Positions 17,204 through 26,478 of a DNA stretch of 64,000 nucleotides are shown piece after piece. Below the pieces are notes generated by a model, which saw only the letters and a list, made by a program, of their open reading frames with translations, was not told where the DNA came from and made no database searches. This DNA comes from Bacteroidota bacterium (lineage in GTDB: Bacteria > Bacteroidota > Bacteroidia > NS11-12g > UBA955), in NCBI GenBank assembly GCA_947496065.1, contig CANMBF010000007.1, positions 26,658 to 90,657 of the forward strand, in the 5' to 3' direction. Positions within the stretch are counted from its first letter, which is position 1. Each line of letters opens with the position of its first letter. The position numbers and the translations under genes were made by a program.

Positions 17204-20200
17204 GGTTTTTGAATTTATTGTTGCTTGAAAGAAAAGAATATACGGCAGGTATAACGAATAAGGTTAGCATTAATGAAAATATGATACCCCCTACAACCAC
17301 CACCCCTAAAGAAATTCTACTGGTAGAAGCTGCTCCTAGCGATAAGGCTACAGGCAAAGCCCCAAGGGCTGTTGCCAAACTGGTCATTAAGATAGGACGC
17401 ATTCTTTGCACAGCAGCTTCAACTAGTGCTGGCATCTTCTCCATACCTTGTTCTCTTTTTTTATTAGAAAATTCTACAATTAAAATACCATTTTTAGTCA
17501 CCAAACCAATTAACATGATCATGCCAATTTGTGAAAAAATATTAATGGTATTGCCCGTTATCCATAATGAAAGTAGTGCACCTGCCAACGCCAAGGGCAC
17601 AGTAACCATAATGGTGAGTGGATCGATGAAACTTTCGAATTGTGCAGAAAGCACCAAGTAAATAAGTAACAATGCTAATAAAAAAGCAAATGAAGTATTC
17701 GACGAACTCTCGGCAAAATCGCGCGAAGGTCCATTCAATGAAGTCGTAAAACTTTCGTCTAACAGCTGTGTGCCAATATCTTGCATGGCCTTTACCCCAT
17801 CACCTGTAGTTTTACCAGGAGCTAATGAAGCCGAAACAGTGGCAGATTTAAACCGATTGTAGTGATACAACTGCGGCGGATTACTGCTCTCTACAAAATT
17901 AACCACCGAGCTCAATTGAATATTTTCTCCTCTATTATTTCTGACATAATATTGGTTTAAATCCGATGGCTCATTTCTACTATTCCGATTCATCTGACCA
18001 ATGATTTGGTACTGTTTTCCATTCATTAAAAAATAACCCAAACGACCACCACTCAAAGCCGATTGTAACGTTTGAGCTATATCTTGTGCACTCAAACCCA
18101 AGTCCTTGGCTTTAATTCTATCAATACTTACTTGCAACTCGGGCTTATTGAATTTCAAATTAACATCTACCGCTTGAAAGATGGGATTCTTGCGGGCCTC
18201 TGCTAAAAACTTAGGCAACACTTCTTTTATTTTATTGAAATTTAAATTTTGTAGCACATATTGAACTGGTAAAGCACCCCTTGCGCCAAAACCCACACTT
18301 ATGGTTTGTTCTTGAATTAAGAAAACACGACCATCATTAAAGGCGCTCAAACTCGCATTCGTTTTATTGACAATTTCATCTTGGGTCATGCTGCGTTCAT
18401 TTGGATTAGAAATAACGACCCTACCAAAAGCATTGTTAACAGAACCATTGCCAACAAATGAATTATTGGTTGAAGCAAAAACAAATTCTCTGCTTGGTAT
18501 ACTGTCATAGAAAAAATCGCCTAATTGAGAAACATAATTATCCATGTAATCGAAAGAAGTGCCTTCTGGCGCAGTAACATTAAAACGAAACTGACTTCTA
18601 TCTTCGATGGGTGCTAACTCCGTTTGTAATTTACCATATATGAATACACCTAAGCCTGCGCAAACAATCAGGATGACCCAAGCAACCCAGCGCACACGCA
18701 TGAATGCTTCTAATAATTTTTTATACCCGTTTTCTAAGCCCTGAAAAAATGGTTCTGTTTTAACATAGAACCATGAAGGTTTGCTATTCTTGCGATTCAT
18801 CAGGACATTTAAAACCGGTGTTAAAGTCAGTGAAACAAAGGCCGAAATAATAACTGCGCCAGCCACTACAATACCGAATTCTTTGAACAATGAACCAACG
18901 AATCCTTGAATAAAAATAATGGGTAAGAATACCACGGCCAATGTTATAGAAGTGGAAATAACGGCAAAGAAAATCTCGCGCGAACCTTCTCTAGCAGCTT
19001 GCTTAATGGGCATGCCTTCTTCGAGTTTTCTGAAAATATTTTCTGTCACCACGATACCATCATCCACCACCAATCCTGTTGCCAATACAATGCCCAATAA
19101 GGTTAATACATTGATACTAAAGCCTGCCAAATACATGATAAAAAATGCGCCAACCAACGAAACTGGAATATCTATTAAGGGACGAAAGGCGATGCTCCAA
19201 TTTCTAAAGAAAATATAAACTACAAGCACCACCAAAACCAATGAAATTACTAAGGTTTCTTCAACCTCTTCTAATGCCTTGCGAACATTTTTAGTATTGT
19301 CTAATACCACTGAAAATTCTATATCCTCGAAACCTTTTTGTTTTTTAATTTGATCTAATCGCTTATAAAACTCATCAGATATTTTTATTAAATTTGCACC
19401 TGGTTGTGGCGCAATACCACAAGCTACTGCATTAAAACCATTCAATCTAAAACCCACCTCTTCAACCTCACTACCCAAGCGCACTTCGGCAACATCACCC
19501 AAACGAATAATACCATCCGAATTCTCTCTCAATATCAATTGTCTGAAATCATTTTCGGTCGTCAGTTTTCCTAACGATTTTACAACCAACTCTGTATTAT
19601 TACCAGCCACTTTACCACCGGGTAAATCAATATTTTCTTTGTCAAGCGTACTTTTAATATCTGCTACTGTAATGCCATAAGCATTCATTTTTTCAGGTTT
19701 GTAACTTAAACGCATGGCGTATTTTCGAAGCCCAAATACATTCACACCACTTACATCAGGAATGGTTTGAAATTTTTCTTGCAATACATTTTCTGCAAAA
19801 TCGCTCAACTCTATACTGTTTTTTTCCTTGCTCTGTACAGCTAAAATAATAACCACATCGCCACTAGCATCCGCTTTGCTAATAACCGGAGGTGCATCAA
19901 TATCGGCGGGCAATTGGCGTAGCGACTGACTGACCTTGTCGCGCACGTCACTAGCGGCATTATCTAAATCAACATCGAGGTTGAATTCTACCGTCACCAC
20001 ACTGCTACCTTGATTACTTGAAGACGTAACAGTGCGTATGCCTTGAATACCATTCACAGCTTTTTCAATCGGCTCGGTAATCTGGCTTTCGATAATTTCT
20101 GAATTCGCCCCGGTATAAGAAGTTCTAACCGTAATATTAGGCGGATCGATGGCAGGATATTCTCTTAAACTTAAAAACTTATAAGCCACACCTCCAAAAA

Positions 20201-20267
20201 CCATAATAAGTATGCTACATACTATCGCAAATACAGGTCGCTTGATACTAAATTCCGAAATATTCAT
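17193..20267 (-). CDS. RND (HAE-1/AcrB-like) multidrug efflux pump
   Basis: This inner-membrane proton-driven trimeric transporter has 1024 residues and begins MNISEFSIKRPVFAIVCSIL as in AcrB/MexB. It has twelve predicted membrane segments and two large periplasmic loops (EYPAIDPPNITVRTSYTGA at the first porter domain). The paired proton-relay aspartates in TM4 are Asp402 and Asp403 in GLVVDDGIVVTENIF, and the second-half signature is GLVTKNGILIVEF. The hydrophobic-drug HAE-1 class is favoured over the metal-exporting CusA class because the TM4 motif is DD. The adaptor gene lies 11 nt upstream. Confidence 0.93.
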   Translation of the reverse strand: MNISEFSIKRPVFAIVCSILIMVFGGVAYKFLSLREYPAIDPPNITVRTSYTGANSEIIESQITEPIEKAVNGIQGIRTVTSSSNQGSSVVTVEFNLDVDLDNAASDVRDKVSQSLRQLPADIDAPPVISKADASGDVVIILAVQSKEKNSIELSDFAENVLQEKFQTIPDVSGVNVFGLRKYAMRLSYKPEKMNAYGITVADIKSTLDKENIDLPGGKVAGNNTELVVKSLGKLTTENDFRQLILRENSDGIIRLGDVAEVRLGSEVEEVGFRLNGFNAVACGIAPQPGANLIKISDEFYKRLDQIKKQKGFEDIEFSVVLDNTKNVRKALEEVEETLVISLVLVVLVVYIFFRNWSIAFRPLIDIPVSLVGAFFIMYLAGFSINVLTLLGIVLATGLVVDDGIVVTENIFRKLEEGMPIKQAAREGSREIFFAVISTSITLAVVFLPIIFIQGFVGSLFKEFGIVVAGAVIISAFVSLTLTPVLNVLMNRKNSKPSWFYVKTEPFFQGLENGYKKLLEAFMRVRWVAWVILIVCAGLGVFIYGKLQTELAPIEDRSQFRFNVTAPEGTSFDYMDNYVSQLGDFFYDSIPSREFVFASTNNSFVGNGSVNNAFGRVVISNPNERSMTQDEIVNKTNASLSAFNDGRVFLIQEQTISVGFGARGALPVQYVLQNLNFNKIKEVLPKFLAEARKNPIFQAVDVNLKFNKPELQVSIDRIKAKDLGLSAQDIAQTLQSALSGGRLGYFLMNGKQYQIIGQMNRNSRNEPSDLNQYYVRNNRGENIQLSSVVNFVESSNPPQLYHYNRFKSATVSASLAPGKTTGDGVKAMQDIGTQLLDESFTTSLNGPSRDFAESSSNTSFAFLLALLLIYLVLSAQFESFIDPLTIMVTVPLALAGALLSLWITGNTINIFSQIGMIMLIGLVTKNGILIVEFSNKKREQGMEKMPALVEAAVQRMRPILMTSLATALGALPVALSLGAASTSRISLGVVVVGGIIFSLMLTLFVIPAVYSFLSSNNKFKNHED

Positions 20268-20278
20268 ATTAAAAAAAA

Positions 20279-21316
20279 TTAAGGTTTAACTTTTCTAATC
20301 ATGACATCGGCATCAGGTTTTAAAAACAAAATACCATTGATGGCAAATGTATCACCTGCCTCAACGCCCGAAATTATTTCCACTTTATCTTCGCCTCTAT
20401 AACCCGTTTCAACAATTGTAAAATTGGCTTTACCATTTTTTATCAATACAATTTTTTTGCTTCGTGTATCAGGAATAATGCAATTGGTAGGTACTAAAAT
20501 GGCTTTTTTATTTTTACCTTCATCTATGCTTATTTTCACAAATGCACCAGGTTGCAATCCTACAGCATTTCCGCTAATCATGGCTCTTATTTTTAGATTT
20601 CTAGTGGCGGTATTCACCTGAGGCTCTATGGCCAATATTTTTGCTGTAAATGTTTTATTATTATCTGCTATTACTTTTACATCTTGTCCGGATTGCAATT
20701 GATAGTCATAATTACCGGGCAATACAAAATCAACTTTTAAAGTACCTGTTTGTTGCAAAGTGGCGAGGATATTTTGTTGCGTTACATACGCGCCTTTGCT
20801 TACCGATCGCAATCCAATAGTGCCACTAAAAGGAGCGCGTATTTCGGTTTTTCGAATTTGCGCCTTGGCGTAATCGATATCGGCCAATAAATTGTTTACT
20901 TGATTCAAGGCTTGGTCATAATCCGATTGGTTAAGACCATTGGCATCTAAAAGCGTTTTTAAACGGCTTTCTGTTTTCTTGGCAATTATTAATTGTGACT
21001 CTAATTTGCGCAACTGAGCTTGTAAATCATCGTCGAATAATTTAACCAATAAAGCGCCTTCCATCACCTGCTTACCCTCTTGTATATTGAGCATGACAAT
21101 GCGACCGTTGGTTTCAGTCATTAGCTCTACAAATTCGTTGGCTAAAACAGTTCCATTGCCTTCTATTGTATTGACATAATCTGTTAAAATAGCAACCGAT
21201 ACATCGACTGCAACCGGACCAGTGACTTTGCCCTTGGTTATATCTTTTTTGGCATTACCACCACATGCGGATAGTAGAATTAAACCTGATATGAATAGTC
21301 CTTTTTTGAATAACAT
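20279..21316 (-). CDS. RND efflux periplasmic adaptor (membrane fusion protein)
   Basis: The adaptor links the RND pump to the TolC channel. The 345-residue protein is a lipoprotein with lipobox LSAC (Cys18). It has a biotinyl-lipoyl-like half (GRIVMLNIQEGKQVMEGALL), a helical hairpin, the second lipoyl half (IRAPFSGTIGLRSVSKGAYV) and a beta-barrel domain. It is the first gene of the operon. The upstream 240 nt is shared with the end of the universal-stress gene and its terminator. No linked repressor gene is seen. Confidence 0.92.
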   Translation of the reverse strand: MLFKKGLFISGLILLSACGGNAKKDITKGKVTGPVAVDVSVAILTDYVNTIEGNGTVLANEFVELMTETNGRIVMLNIQEGKQVMEGALLVKLFDDDLQAQLRKLESQLIIAKKTESRLKTLLDANGLNQSDYDQALNQVNNLLADIDYAKAQIRKTEIRAPFSGTIGLRSVSKGAYVTQQNILATLQQTGTLKVDFVLPGNYDYQLQSGQDVKVIADNNKTFTAKILAIEPQVNTATRNLKIRAMISGNAVGLQPGAFVKISIDEGKNKKAILVPTNCIIPDTRSKKIVLIKNGKANFTIVETGYRGEDKVEIISGVEAGDTFAINGILFLKPDADVMIRKVKP

Positions 21317-21513
21317 TAATTTTTTATAAAATTTAAACTTAAAATATTTGTTGCACCAAACCTTTTTTAAAAGCCTTCAAATTTAACGAAAATATTGTGC
21401 CAACCAATTATAGTTGTAGTGTATAGGTCTATTTGTTTTACCTATTTAGATTTTAATTATAAAAACGAGGTGTCAAACATTGACAAGGAAATTTAAAAAG
21501 CATTAAACAAAAA

Positions 21514-21542
21514 AAAAGCGTTGGGGTTTTCCCAACGCTTTT
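21514..21542 (-). terminator. Terminator after the universal stress gene
   Basis: AAAAGCGTTGGG (21514-21525) and CCCAACGCTTTT (21531-21542) form a 12-bp stem with a 5-nt loop. On the minus strand it follows the stop at 21556 by 13 nt and continues into a run of T. Confidence 0.9.
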
Positions 21543-21555
21543 AACTATCTTAAGC

Positions 21556-22389
21556 TTAGTGTTTTTCGTGAATAATCATCAATGGTGATTTAGTAAACTT
21601 AAACAACTGCCTTGAAAAACGTTTATGGAAAACTGATTGCCATAAGTTGTAATGGTGAGCATATACAACCACCATGTTGGGCTCCATTTGTTTTACTATT
21701 TTTTCGAATTCGCCAATTTTATCGAGGCCTTGAACTTGCTTCACTTCTGTATTTTGTTGTAAAAATATTTTCTTAAAGTTTGCTTTAAAGGTGTTCAAAT
21801 GAGCCTCAGGCATGTCGTCGTAGTGCGTAATATTTACAGCTGTTACATTCACTGGCTTTTTAGCAACAATTTCTTTTATAACACTTAAATATTCAGCATC
21901 GGTCGACTTTCCATCCCAACCATATACAATTTTACTCAATTTAATTTTCTTGTAGTTTAAAGGAATCACTAACAATGGACTTTTAATTTTGCCTACTAAG
22001 TTAGCACAAACATCACCAAACACCACTTTATCTAAGCCCGTACGCTTTTTAACACCAACAACAGTCATCCAAGGTTCTAATTCCTCAACTTTTTTAGCAA
22101 TGTTTGGTATCAAAAAACCGTAGTCAACTGCCAATGCTATATTTACACCTCTCACACGTTTTCTTAAATAGGTAACACCTCTTCTTAACAAGGCACCGGC
22201 TTCTTTAATATCCTCTTCAGGAGAATAGGCAGGGGCACCTTCCATCTCAAGCATCACAGGCGCAGATACTACGTGGTAAACATAAACGGTTGAATTGGTT
22301 TGTTGAGCAAACATGGTTGCTAATTCTAAAGCATTTCTAGAGGCTACGCTAAAATCATGTGCTACTAATATAATTTTGGAAGGTTTCAT
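21556..22389 (-). CDS. Tandem universal stress protein (UspA family)
   Basis: The 277-residue protein has two Usp domains in tandem. The first begins KIILVAHDFSVASRNALELA. The second, from about residue 150 (LSKIVYGWDGKSTDAEYLSV), ends with SPLMIIHEKH. The nucleotide-binding G-2x-G-9x-G(S/T) motif is poorly preserved, so ATP binding is uncertain. Such proteins accumulate under stress in the cytoplasm. It is a single gene with its own terminator. Confidence 0.9.
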   Translation of the reverse strand: MKPSKIILVAHDFSVASRNALELATMFAQQTNSTVYVYHVVSAPVMLEMEGAPAYSPEEDIKEAGALLRRGVTYLRKRVRGVNIALAVDYGFLIPNIAKKVEELEPWMTVVGVKKRTGLDKVVFGDVCANLVGKIKSPLLVIPLNYKKIKLSKIVYGWDGKSTDAEYLSVIKEIVAKKPVNVTAVNITHYDDMPEAHLNTFKANFKKIFLQQNTEVKQVQGLDKIGEFEKIVKQMEPNMVVVYAHHYNLWQSVFHKRFSRQLFKFTKSPLMIIHEKH

Positions 22390-22674
22390 TTGTTAATTTG
22401 TTAATGAGCAGTTTGTAAATTGTTTAACAAAAAACGAATATTAAAATCATATTTTTATTGACATATGTCAATTTTTGTCTTACTTTTTTTTAACTATAAG
22501 TAAATCAACTTAATAGATTTTAATTACACGCTAATATATTTGATTATTAATACTTTATACTTTTATTACACGCTTATAGCGCTGATAATTGATTAAAAAA
22601 TTACCTTATTTTAACAATACTCAACTATAAAAAACATCAAACGAACTTCCTTTAATTCTAATTATAAGATTTGA
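22390..22674. other. AT-rich intergenic region, nothing recognised
   Basis: This spacer separates the universal stress gene start from the end of the next minus-strand gene. It must contain the promoter of the stress gene, but no clean TTTG/TAnnTTTG pair was found. It contains several TAA/TTA-rich stretches and no open frame of note. Confidence 0.4.
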
Positions 22675-23115
22675 CTAAACATCGTATTCGCCTTCGAATG
22701 GAGCCGAAAAACTAATTTCATTTGGCAATATTGTAAAGCAATAGGCCTCATGGTCTTTGATGAATCCGTAATCAAAACCGTCCAAACTTATTTCGAATGG
22801 CAAAATTGCAATCGAATTAAAAAAAGCTTTGCCCCTACCATTCATTAAAAATTCCATTTCAGGTCCTAAGGTTCTTCCGTCAAAATCGATTGTTAAACCT
22901 GCGAACCGGTGATTACTCTCCATGTGTTTGCCTTCTGAATCAAAAATATGTAACACCACAAATTCTTTTCTAGTATATTTCCAATTAGCCGTCATAGGAC
23001 CCTCGTCAAAATAAACTTCTAATAACATAAACTGTTGACCGTTCTCAAAACGCCCAACAAAATGGGTATGTCCGCCTTCTACTCTGTTAATCTTTATTGC
23101 GATGTTGTCATGCAT
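22675..23115 (-). CDS. Hypothetical cytoplasmic protein
   Basis: I do not recognise this 146-residue protein. It has no signal peptide or membrane segment, and an alternating beta-strand pattern (FENGQQFMLLEVYFDEGPM, AILPFEISLDGFDYGF, ending FEGEYDV) that suggests an all-beta fold. A longer frame starts at 23139, but a -7 box at 23137-23144 overlaps that ATG, so the start at 23115 (MHDNIAIKINRV) is preferred. Confidence 0.6.
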   Translation of the reverse strand: MHDNIAIKINRVEGGHTHFVGRFENGQQFMLLEVYFDEGPMTANWKYTRKEFVVLHIFDSEGKHMESNHRFAGLTIDFDGRTLGPEMEFLMNGRGKAFFNSIAILPFEISLDGFDYGFIKDHEAYCFTILPNEISFSAPFEGEYDV

Positions 23116-23136
23116 TTTCTTACTTACAATAGTCGT

Positions 23137-23144
23137 CAAAGTTA
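23137..23144 (-). promoter_or_regulatory. -7 box (TAACTTTG) for the gene ending at 22675
   Basis: The plus-strand CAAAGTTA reads TAACTTTG on the minus strand, an exact TAnnTTTG match 21 nt before ATG 23115. It argues against the longer start at 23139. Confidence 0.45.
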
Positions 23145-23256
23145 AAGTATTATTTAATCGTGAACTATACTTACATTAATGCTGTTACAATTCTATTTAA
23201 CTTCTAGGAAATTTTGAGACTATCTCTGTTCTTGTTAATCAAGACTATTTTTTTGC

Positions 23257-23578
23257 AAGGACCCAACAGAAGTATTAAAAGATAAATCCACAAATACCAA
23301 GAATAAAGCCGAGTTGATTTCAGATGCTCTTCTAAACGGAATTTTTCCTATCAACCAAATACTTTCTTTCGCGCAAATGGCCAAAGTTTCCGAAAAGGCA
23401 ACCTATAGATAAAGCAATTGAATGTTTAGGCATTAAAAGCGAGTACCCTGGCACCATTATAAGATTGAGTGCAGCAATTGGGCTAGGTGAAATCATCAAA
23501 CTTGAAATAAAAAAATATGCTGATTGCGTTATAACCATCCAAAATAACATTGAGCGCGAAGTAAAAAAACAGCAATAA
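23257..23578 (+). pseudogene. Frameshifted remnant of a HEAT-like repeat protein
   Basis: One frame from 23257 reads KDPTEVLKDKSTNTKNKAEL, then ISDALLNGIFPINQILSFAQ and MAKVSEKATYR, then a stop. In another frame, starting near the same point, the sequence continues PIDKAIECLGIKSEYPGTII, RLSAAIGLGEIIKLEI and on to a stop at 23576-23578. Both halves are helical, and GTIIRLSAAIGLGEIIKL looks like one HEAT-type repeat. The junction is too short for a complete repeat domain, so an internal deletion as well as a frameshift is likely. No start codon is evident. It is probably a decayed gene. Confidence 0.6.
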
Positions 23579-23703
23579 AAAATCTAGCACACTGCAATAA
23601 AAAAATAGCTTAACAGACCCCATCTCAAAAAACCTTTATGGCTCAATATCATTGGCAAAAGTACTAATTTGTCATTATCTAAAACCATTCTCCTTTATGG
23701 ATG

Positions 23704-23735
23704 TTTAATATTCGCAAATTTTTTATGTAAGTTTG
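23704..23735 (+). promoter_or_regulatory. Candidate promoter of the paaABC operon
   Basis: TTTA at 23704-23707 and TAAGTTTG at 23728-23735 are 20 nt apart. The -7 box is an exact consensus match 12 nt before the paaA ATG. Confidence 0.55.
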
Positions 23736-23747
23736 TAAAATAAAATC

Positions 23748-24704
23748 ATGGAAATAAATCTTGAAGAATCTTTTCAGAAAAGAATTGACGATGAAATAAA
23801 AATCGAGCCCCGCGATTGGATGCCTGAAAAATACCGCAAGACCTTATTGCGCCAAATTTCTCAGCATGCACACAGTGAAATTGTAGGTATGTTGCCGGAG
23901 GCCAATTGGATTACACGCGCTCCTAACCTTCGCAGAAAAGTAGCCTTACTAGCCAAAGTACAAGATGAGGCTGGTCATGGGTTATACTTATACTCAGCTG
24001 CCGAAACTTTGGGCATGAGTCGAGATGAAATGTTAAATGAATTGCATTCAGGCAAAGCCAAATACAGTAGTATTTTTAATTACCCAACACTTACTTGGGC
24101 CGATATGGGTGCCATTGGTTGGTTGGTTGATGGCGCAGCAATTATGAACCAAGTGCCACTATGCAGAGCCAGTTATGGTCCTTATGCCAGAGCAATGGTA
24201 AGGGTTTGCAAAGAAGAAAGTTTTCACCAACGCCAAGGCTACGAAATCATGCTCACTTTGTGCCAGGGTACGCCCGAGCAAAAAGCCATGGCGCAAGATG
24301 CTTTAAACCGTTGGTGGTGGCCAAGCATGATGATGTTCGGCCCGAACGATGATAATTCGCCCAACAGTGCACAAAGTACTAAATGGAAAATCAAACGTTT
24401 TAGCAACGACGAACTCCGTCAAAAATTTGTAGATGTATCGCTTCCTCAAGCCGAAATATTAGGCATCACCATTCCAGATCCAGACTTGAAATGGAACGAA
24501 GCCCGCGGTCATTACGACTTTGGTGTGATTAATTGGGACGAGTTTAACGAAGTAGTTGCTGGTAATGGGCCCTGCAATAAACAGCGTTTAAAAGCCCGTG
24601 TGGATGCTTGGGAAAAAGGCGCATGGGTGAGAGAAGCTGCAGTAGCCTATGCTGAAAAAAGAGAGAAAAGAAATTCAAATAAAGAAAATTCAAACGCAGC
24701 CTAA
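23748..24704 (+). CDS. paaA: 1,2-phenylacetyl-CoA epoxidase catalytic subunit PaaA
   Basis: PaaA is the diiron monooxygenase subunit that converts phenylacetyl-CoA to its ring 1,2-epoxide. The 318-residue protein carries the two metal-binding helices expected of the family: [20 protein letters not shown] (Glu and His of an ExxH pair) and [16 protein letters not shown] (second ExxH). The start [20 protein letters not shown] is close to known PaaA. It begins 12 nt after a -7 box and precedes paaB by 9 nt. Confidence 0.95.
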   Translation: MEINLEESFQKRIDDEIKIEPRDWMPEKYRKTLLRQISQHAHSEIVGMLPEANWITRAPNLRRKVALLAKVQDEAGHGLYLYSAAETLGMSRDEMLNELHSGKAKYSSIFNYPTLTWADMGAIGWLVDGAAIMNQVPLCRASYGPYARAMVRVCKEESFHQRQGYEIMLTLCQGTPEQKAMAQDALNRWWWPSMMMFGPNDDNSPNSAQSTKWKIKRFSNDELRQKFVDVSLPQAEILGITIPDPDLKWNEARGHYDFGVINWDEFNEVVAGNGPCNKQRLKARVDAWEKGAWVREAAVAYAEKREKRNSNKENSNAA

Positions 24705-24713
24705 TTAACAAAT

Positions 24714-25001
24714 ATGAGTAATAAAGAATGGCCTCTTTGGGAGGTTTTTATAAGAGCCAAACAAGGTTTAAACCATAAACATGTGGGCAGTTTACACGCA
24801 GCCGATGTTCAAATGGCGATAGAAAATGCGCGCGATGTCTACACCCGCAGAATGGAAGGTGTTAGTATTTGGGTGGTTGAAAGCAAAAACCTACATGCCA
24901 ACGAACCTTCTCAACAAGATGAATTATTTGATCCTGCCAATGATAAAATATACCGCCATCCAACTTTCTATATTTTACCAGAAGAACTAAACCACATGTA
25001 A
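24714..25001 (+). CDS. paaB: 1,2-phenylacetyl-CoA epoxidase subunit PaaB
   Basis: PaaB is a small structural subunit of the epoxidase that links PaaAC heterodimers. The 95-residue protein begins WPLWEVFIRAKQGLNHKHVG and contains SLHAADVQMAIENARDVYTR and GVSIWVVES, the typical PaaB core. Its stop codon overlaps the paaC start by one base (TAATG), which suggests coupled translation. Confidence 0.95.
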   Translation: MSNKEWPLWEVFIRAKQGLNHKHVGSLHAADVQMAIENARDVYTRRMEGVSIWVVESKNLHANEPSQQDELFDPANDKIYRHPTFYILPEELNHM

Positions 25002-25759
25002 TGGCTGAAAAGGACCTACTTTATAATTATTCTTTACACTTAGCCGACAACAGCATGATCCTTGGTCAACGCTGCGGTGAATGGTGTGGCCATGGCCCCG
25101 TTTTAGAACAAGACATTGCACTTACCAATATTGCCCTCGATTTAATAGGCGAAGCCCGCAGTTTATATCAACTAGCAGCCGAGTTAAAAGGTGGCAATGC
25201 GAATGAAGATACTGTTGCTTTTTTAAGAGACGTACTAGCTTATAAAAATATTTTATTGGTAGAACAACCCAATACCGATTGGGCCTATACCATTGTGAGG
25301 CAATTTTTTTATGATGTGTTTCATTTCTACTTGCATTCCGAATTAATTAATAGTGCCGAACCCCGCTTGAGTAATATTGCTGCGAAGTCGTTAAAAGAAG
25401 TGACTTACCATTTAAAATGGAGCAGCGAGTGGATGATTCGTTTAGGTGATGGAACCGATATGAGCAGAGAAAAAATGCAAGAGGCTGTGAATGGTCTTTG
25501 GGAATACACAGGCGAGCTCTACATGCCTTCTGATATTGAAGAACAAGCTTTCGAAGCTGGGTTTGCGCCCGACCTAAATATTCTTAAACCATTGTGGCAA
25601 GAGAAAGTAGAGGATATATTAGCAGAATCAACCCTCTATATCCCTGAAAGAAATTACCAACAAAAAGGCGGTAAAAAAGGATTTCATTCAGAGCATCTCG
25701 GTTTTATTTTAGCCGATATGCAATTCCTTCAAAGGGCCTACCCTGGCGCTAATTGGTAG
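25001..25759 (+). CDS. paaC: 1,2-phenylacetyl-CoA epoxidase structural subunit PaaC
   Basis: PaaC is the ferritin-like partner of PaaA and lacks a catalytic metal site. The 252-residue protein includes LADNSMILGQRCGEWCGHGP, EDIALTNIALDLIGEARSLY-like helix sequence (EQDIALTNIALDLIGEARSL) and EVTYHLKWSSEWMIRLGDGT. The operon ends here. paaD, normally next, is absent, and the following gene is convergent. Confidence 0.95.
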   Translation: MAEKDLLYNYSLHLADNSMILGQRCGEWCGHGPVLEQDIALTNIALDLIGEARSLYQLAAELKGGNANEDTVAFLRDVLAYKNILLVEQPNTDWAYTIVRQFFYDVFHFYLHSELINSAEPRLSNIAAKSLKEVTYHLKWSSEWMIRLGDGTDMSREKMQEAVNGLWEYTGELYMPSDIEEQAFEAGFAPDLNILKPLWQEKVEDILAESTLYIPERNYQQKGGKKGFHSEHLGFILADMQFLQRAYPGANW

Positions 25760-25846
25760 TCCTTTTACTCTGATTTGGATTCTCTCAAACAGAAACACCA
25801 TTATTAATACTGCCATATAATGCATTGGTTATTATTAGCCTTAAAA

Positions 25847-26476
25847 CTATTGCAAATGGTCGGTATCACAAGCGCGCACCACCTCAAAATGGCTGCCATT
25901 ATAAGTTAATTCATACAAACACAAATTGGTGTGTTCCCATTGCTCCATTTGTTGCAAAGGAATGTTGGTGAGCAAACATAAAAAACTGCGCATAGCTCGA
26001 CCATGCATGCATATCAAAATTTTTTCTTCGTTGGGTTGGGACATGATATCTTCCAAAGCTTTGCTTTGCTTTTGAAATAATGCCAAAGGAGTTTCGCCAT
26101 TTTCTACTGTTACTGCTAAGTTGCCTTGGGTCCATTGTTCAACAATATGCGAATAGATTCTGTGACGCTCCGGACTACTTGGCATACCCTCCATAATGCC
26201 CCAATTAATCTCATTCAAACCCGTATGCAAGGTGTGCGGAATGCCCAACTTTATAAAATCTTCAACACTTTGAATGGCCCTGTTGAGTTCTGAAGTATAG
26301 ATGCGCTGATAAGCTTGAGATTGATACGCCTCAAAAAAGCGCTGAGCCTGCCACCTGCCTTTGTTATTCAAGTCGCTGTTCACCCCACTGCCTTGTATAA
26401 TTCCCTGTTGATTAAAATCTGTTTCCCCATGGCGTATCAGATGAATTGTTTTGCCTATTTTTGAATCTTTATTCAT
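25847..26476 (-). CDS. Histidine phosphatase family protein (phosphoglycerate-mutase-like)
   Basis: The RHG motif LIRHGETDFNQQGIIQGSG lies at about residues 13-31, with the catalytic His in LIRHG. Supporting motifs are GIMEGMPSSPER (acid region) and ICMHGRAMRSFL (second His). At 209 residues it is a typical small phosphatase. The substrate may be a phosphorylated metabolite such as alpha-ribazole-5-phosphate or phosphoglycerate and cannot be decided. It is divergent from the thioesterase gene, with only 2 nt between the two start codons. Confidence 0.88.
   Translation of the reverse strand: MNKDSKIGKTIHLIRHGETDFNQQGIIQGSGVNSDLNNKGRWQAQRFFEAYQSQAYQRIYTSELNRAIQSVEDFIKLGIPHTLHTGLNEINWGIMEGMPSSPERHRIYSHIVEQWTQGNLAVTVENGETPLALFQKQSKALEDIMSQPNEEKILICMHGRAMRSFLCLLTNIPLQQMEQWEHTNLCLYELTYNGSHFEVVRACDTDHLQ
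26456..26463 (+). promoter_or_regulatory. -7 box (TATTTTTG) for the thioesterase-menF pair
   Basis: This exact TAnnTTTG match lies inside the 5' coding region of the divergent phosphatase gene, 15 nt before ATG 26479. Confidence 0.45.
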
Positions 26477-26478
26477 AC

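Noticed and set aside
17209..17661. 150-codon plus-strand frame opposite the RND pump
   Set aside because: It is antisense to the conserved RND C-terminal membrane segments.
23332..23550. Minus-strand 72-codon frame in the HEAT-like remnant
   Set aside because: It lies antisense to the two frames that share the helical repeat pattern and lacks a domain.
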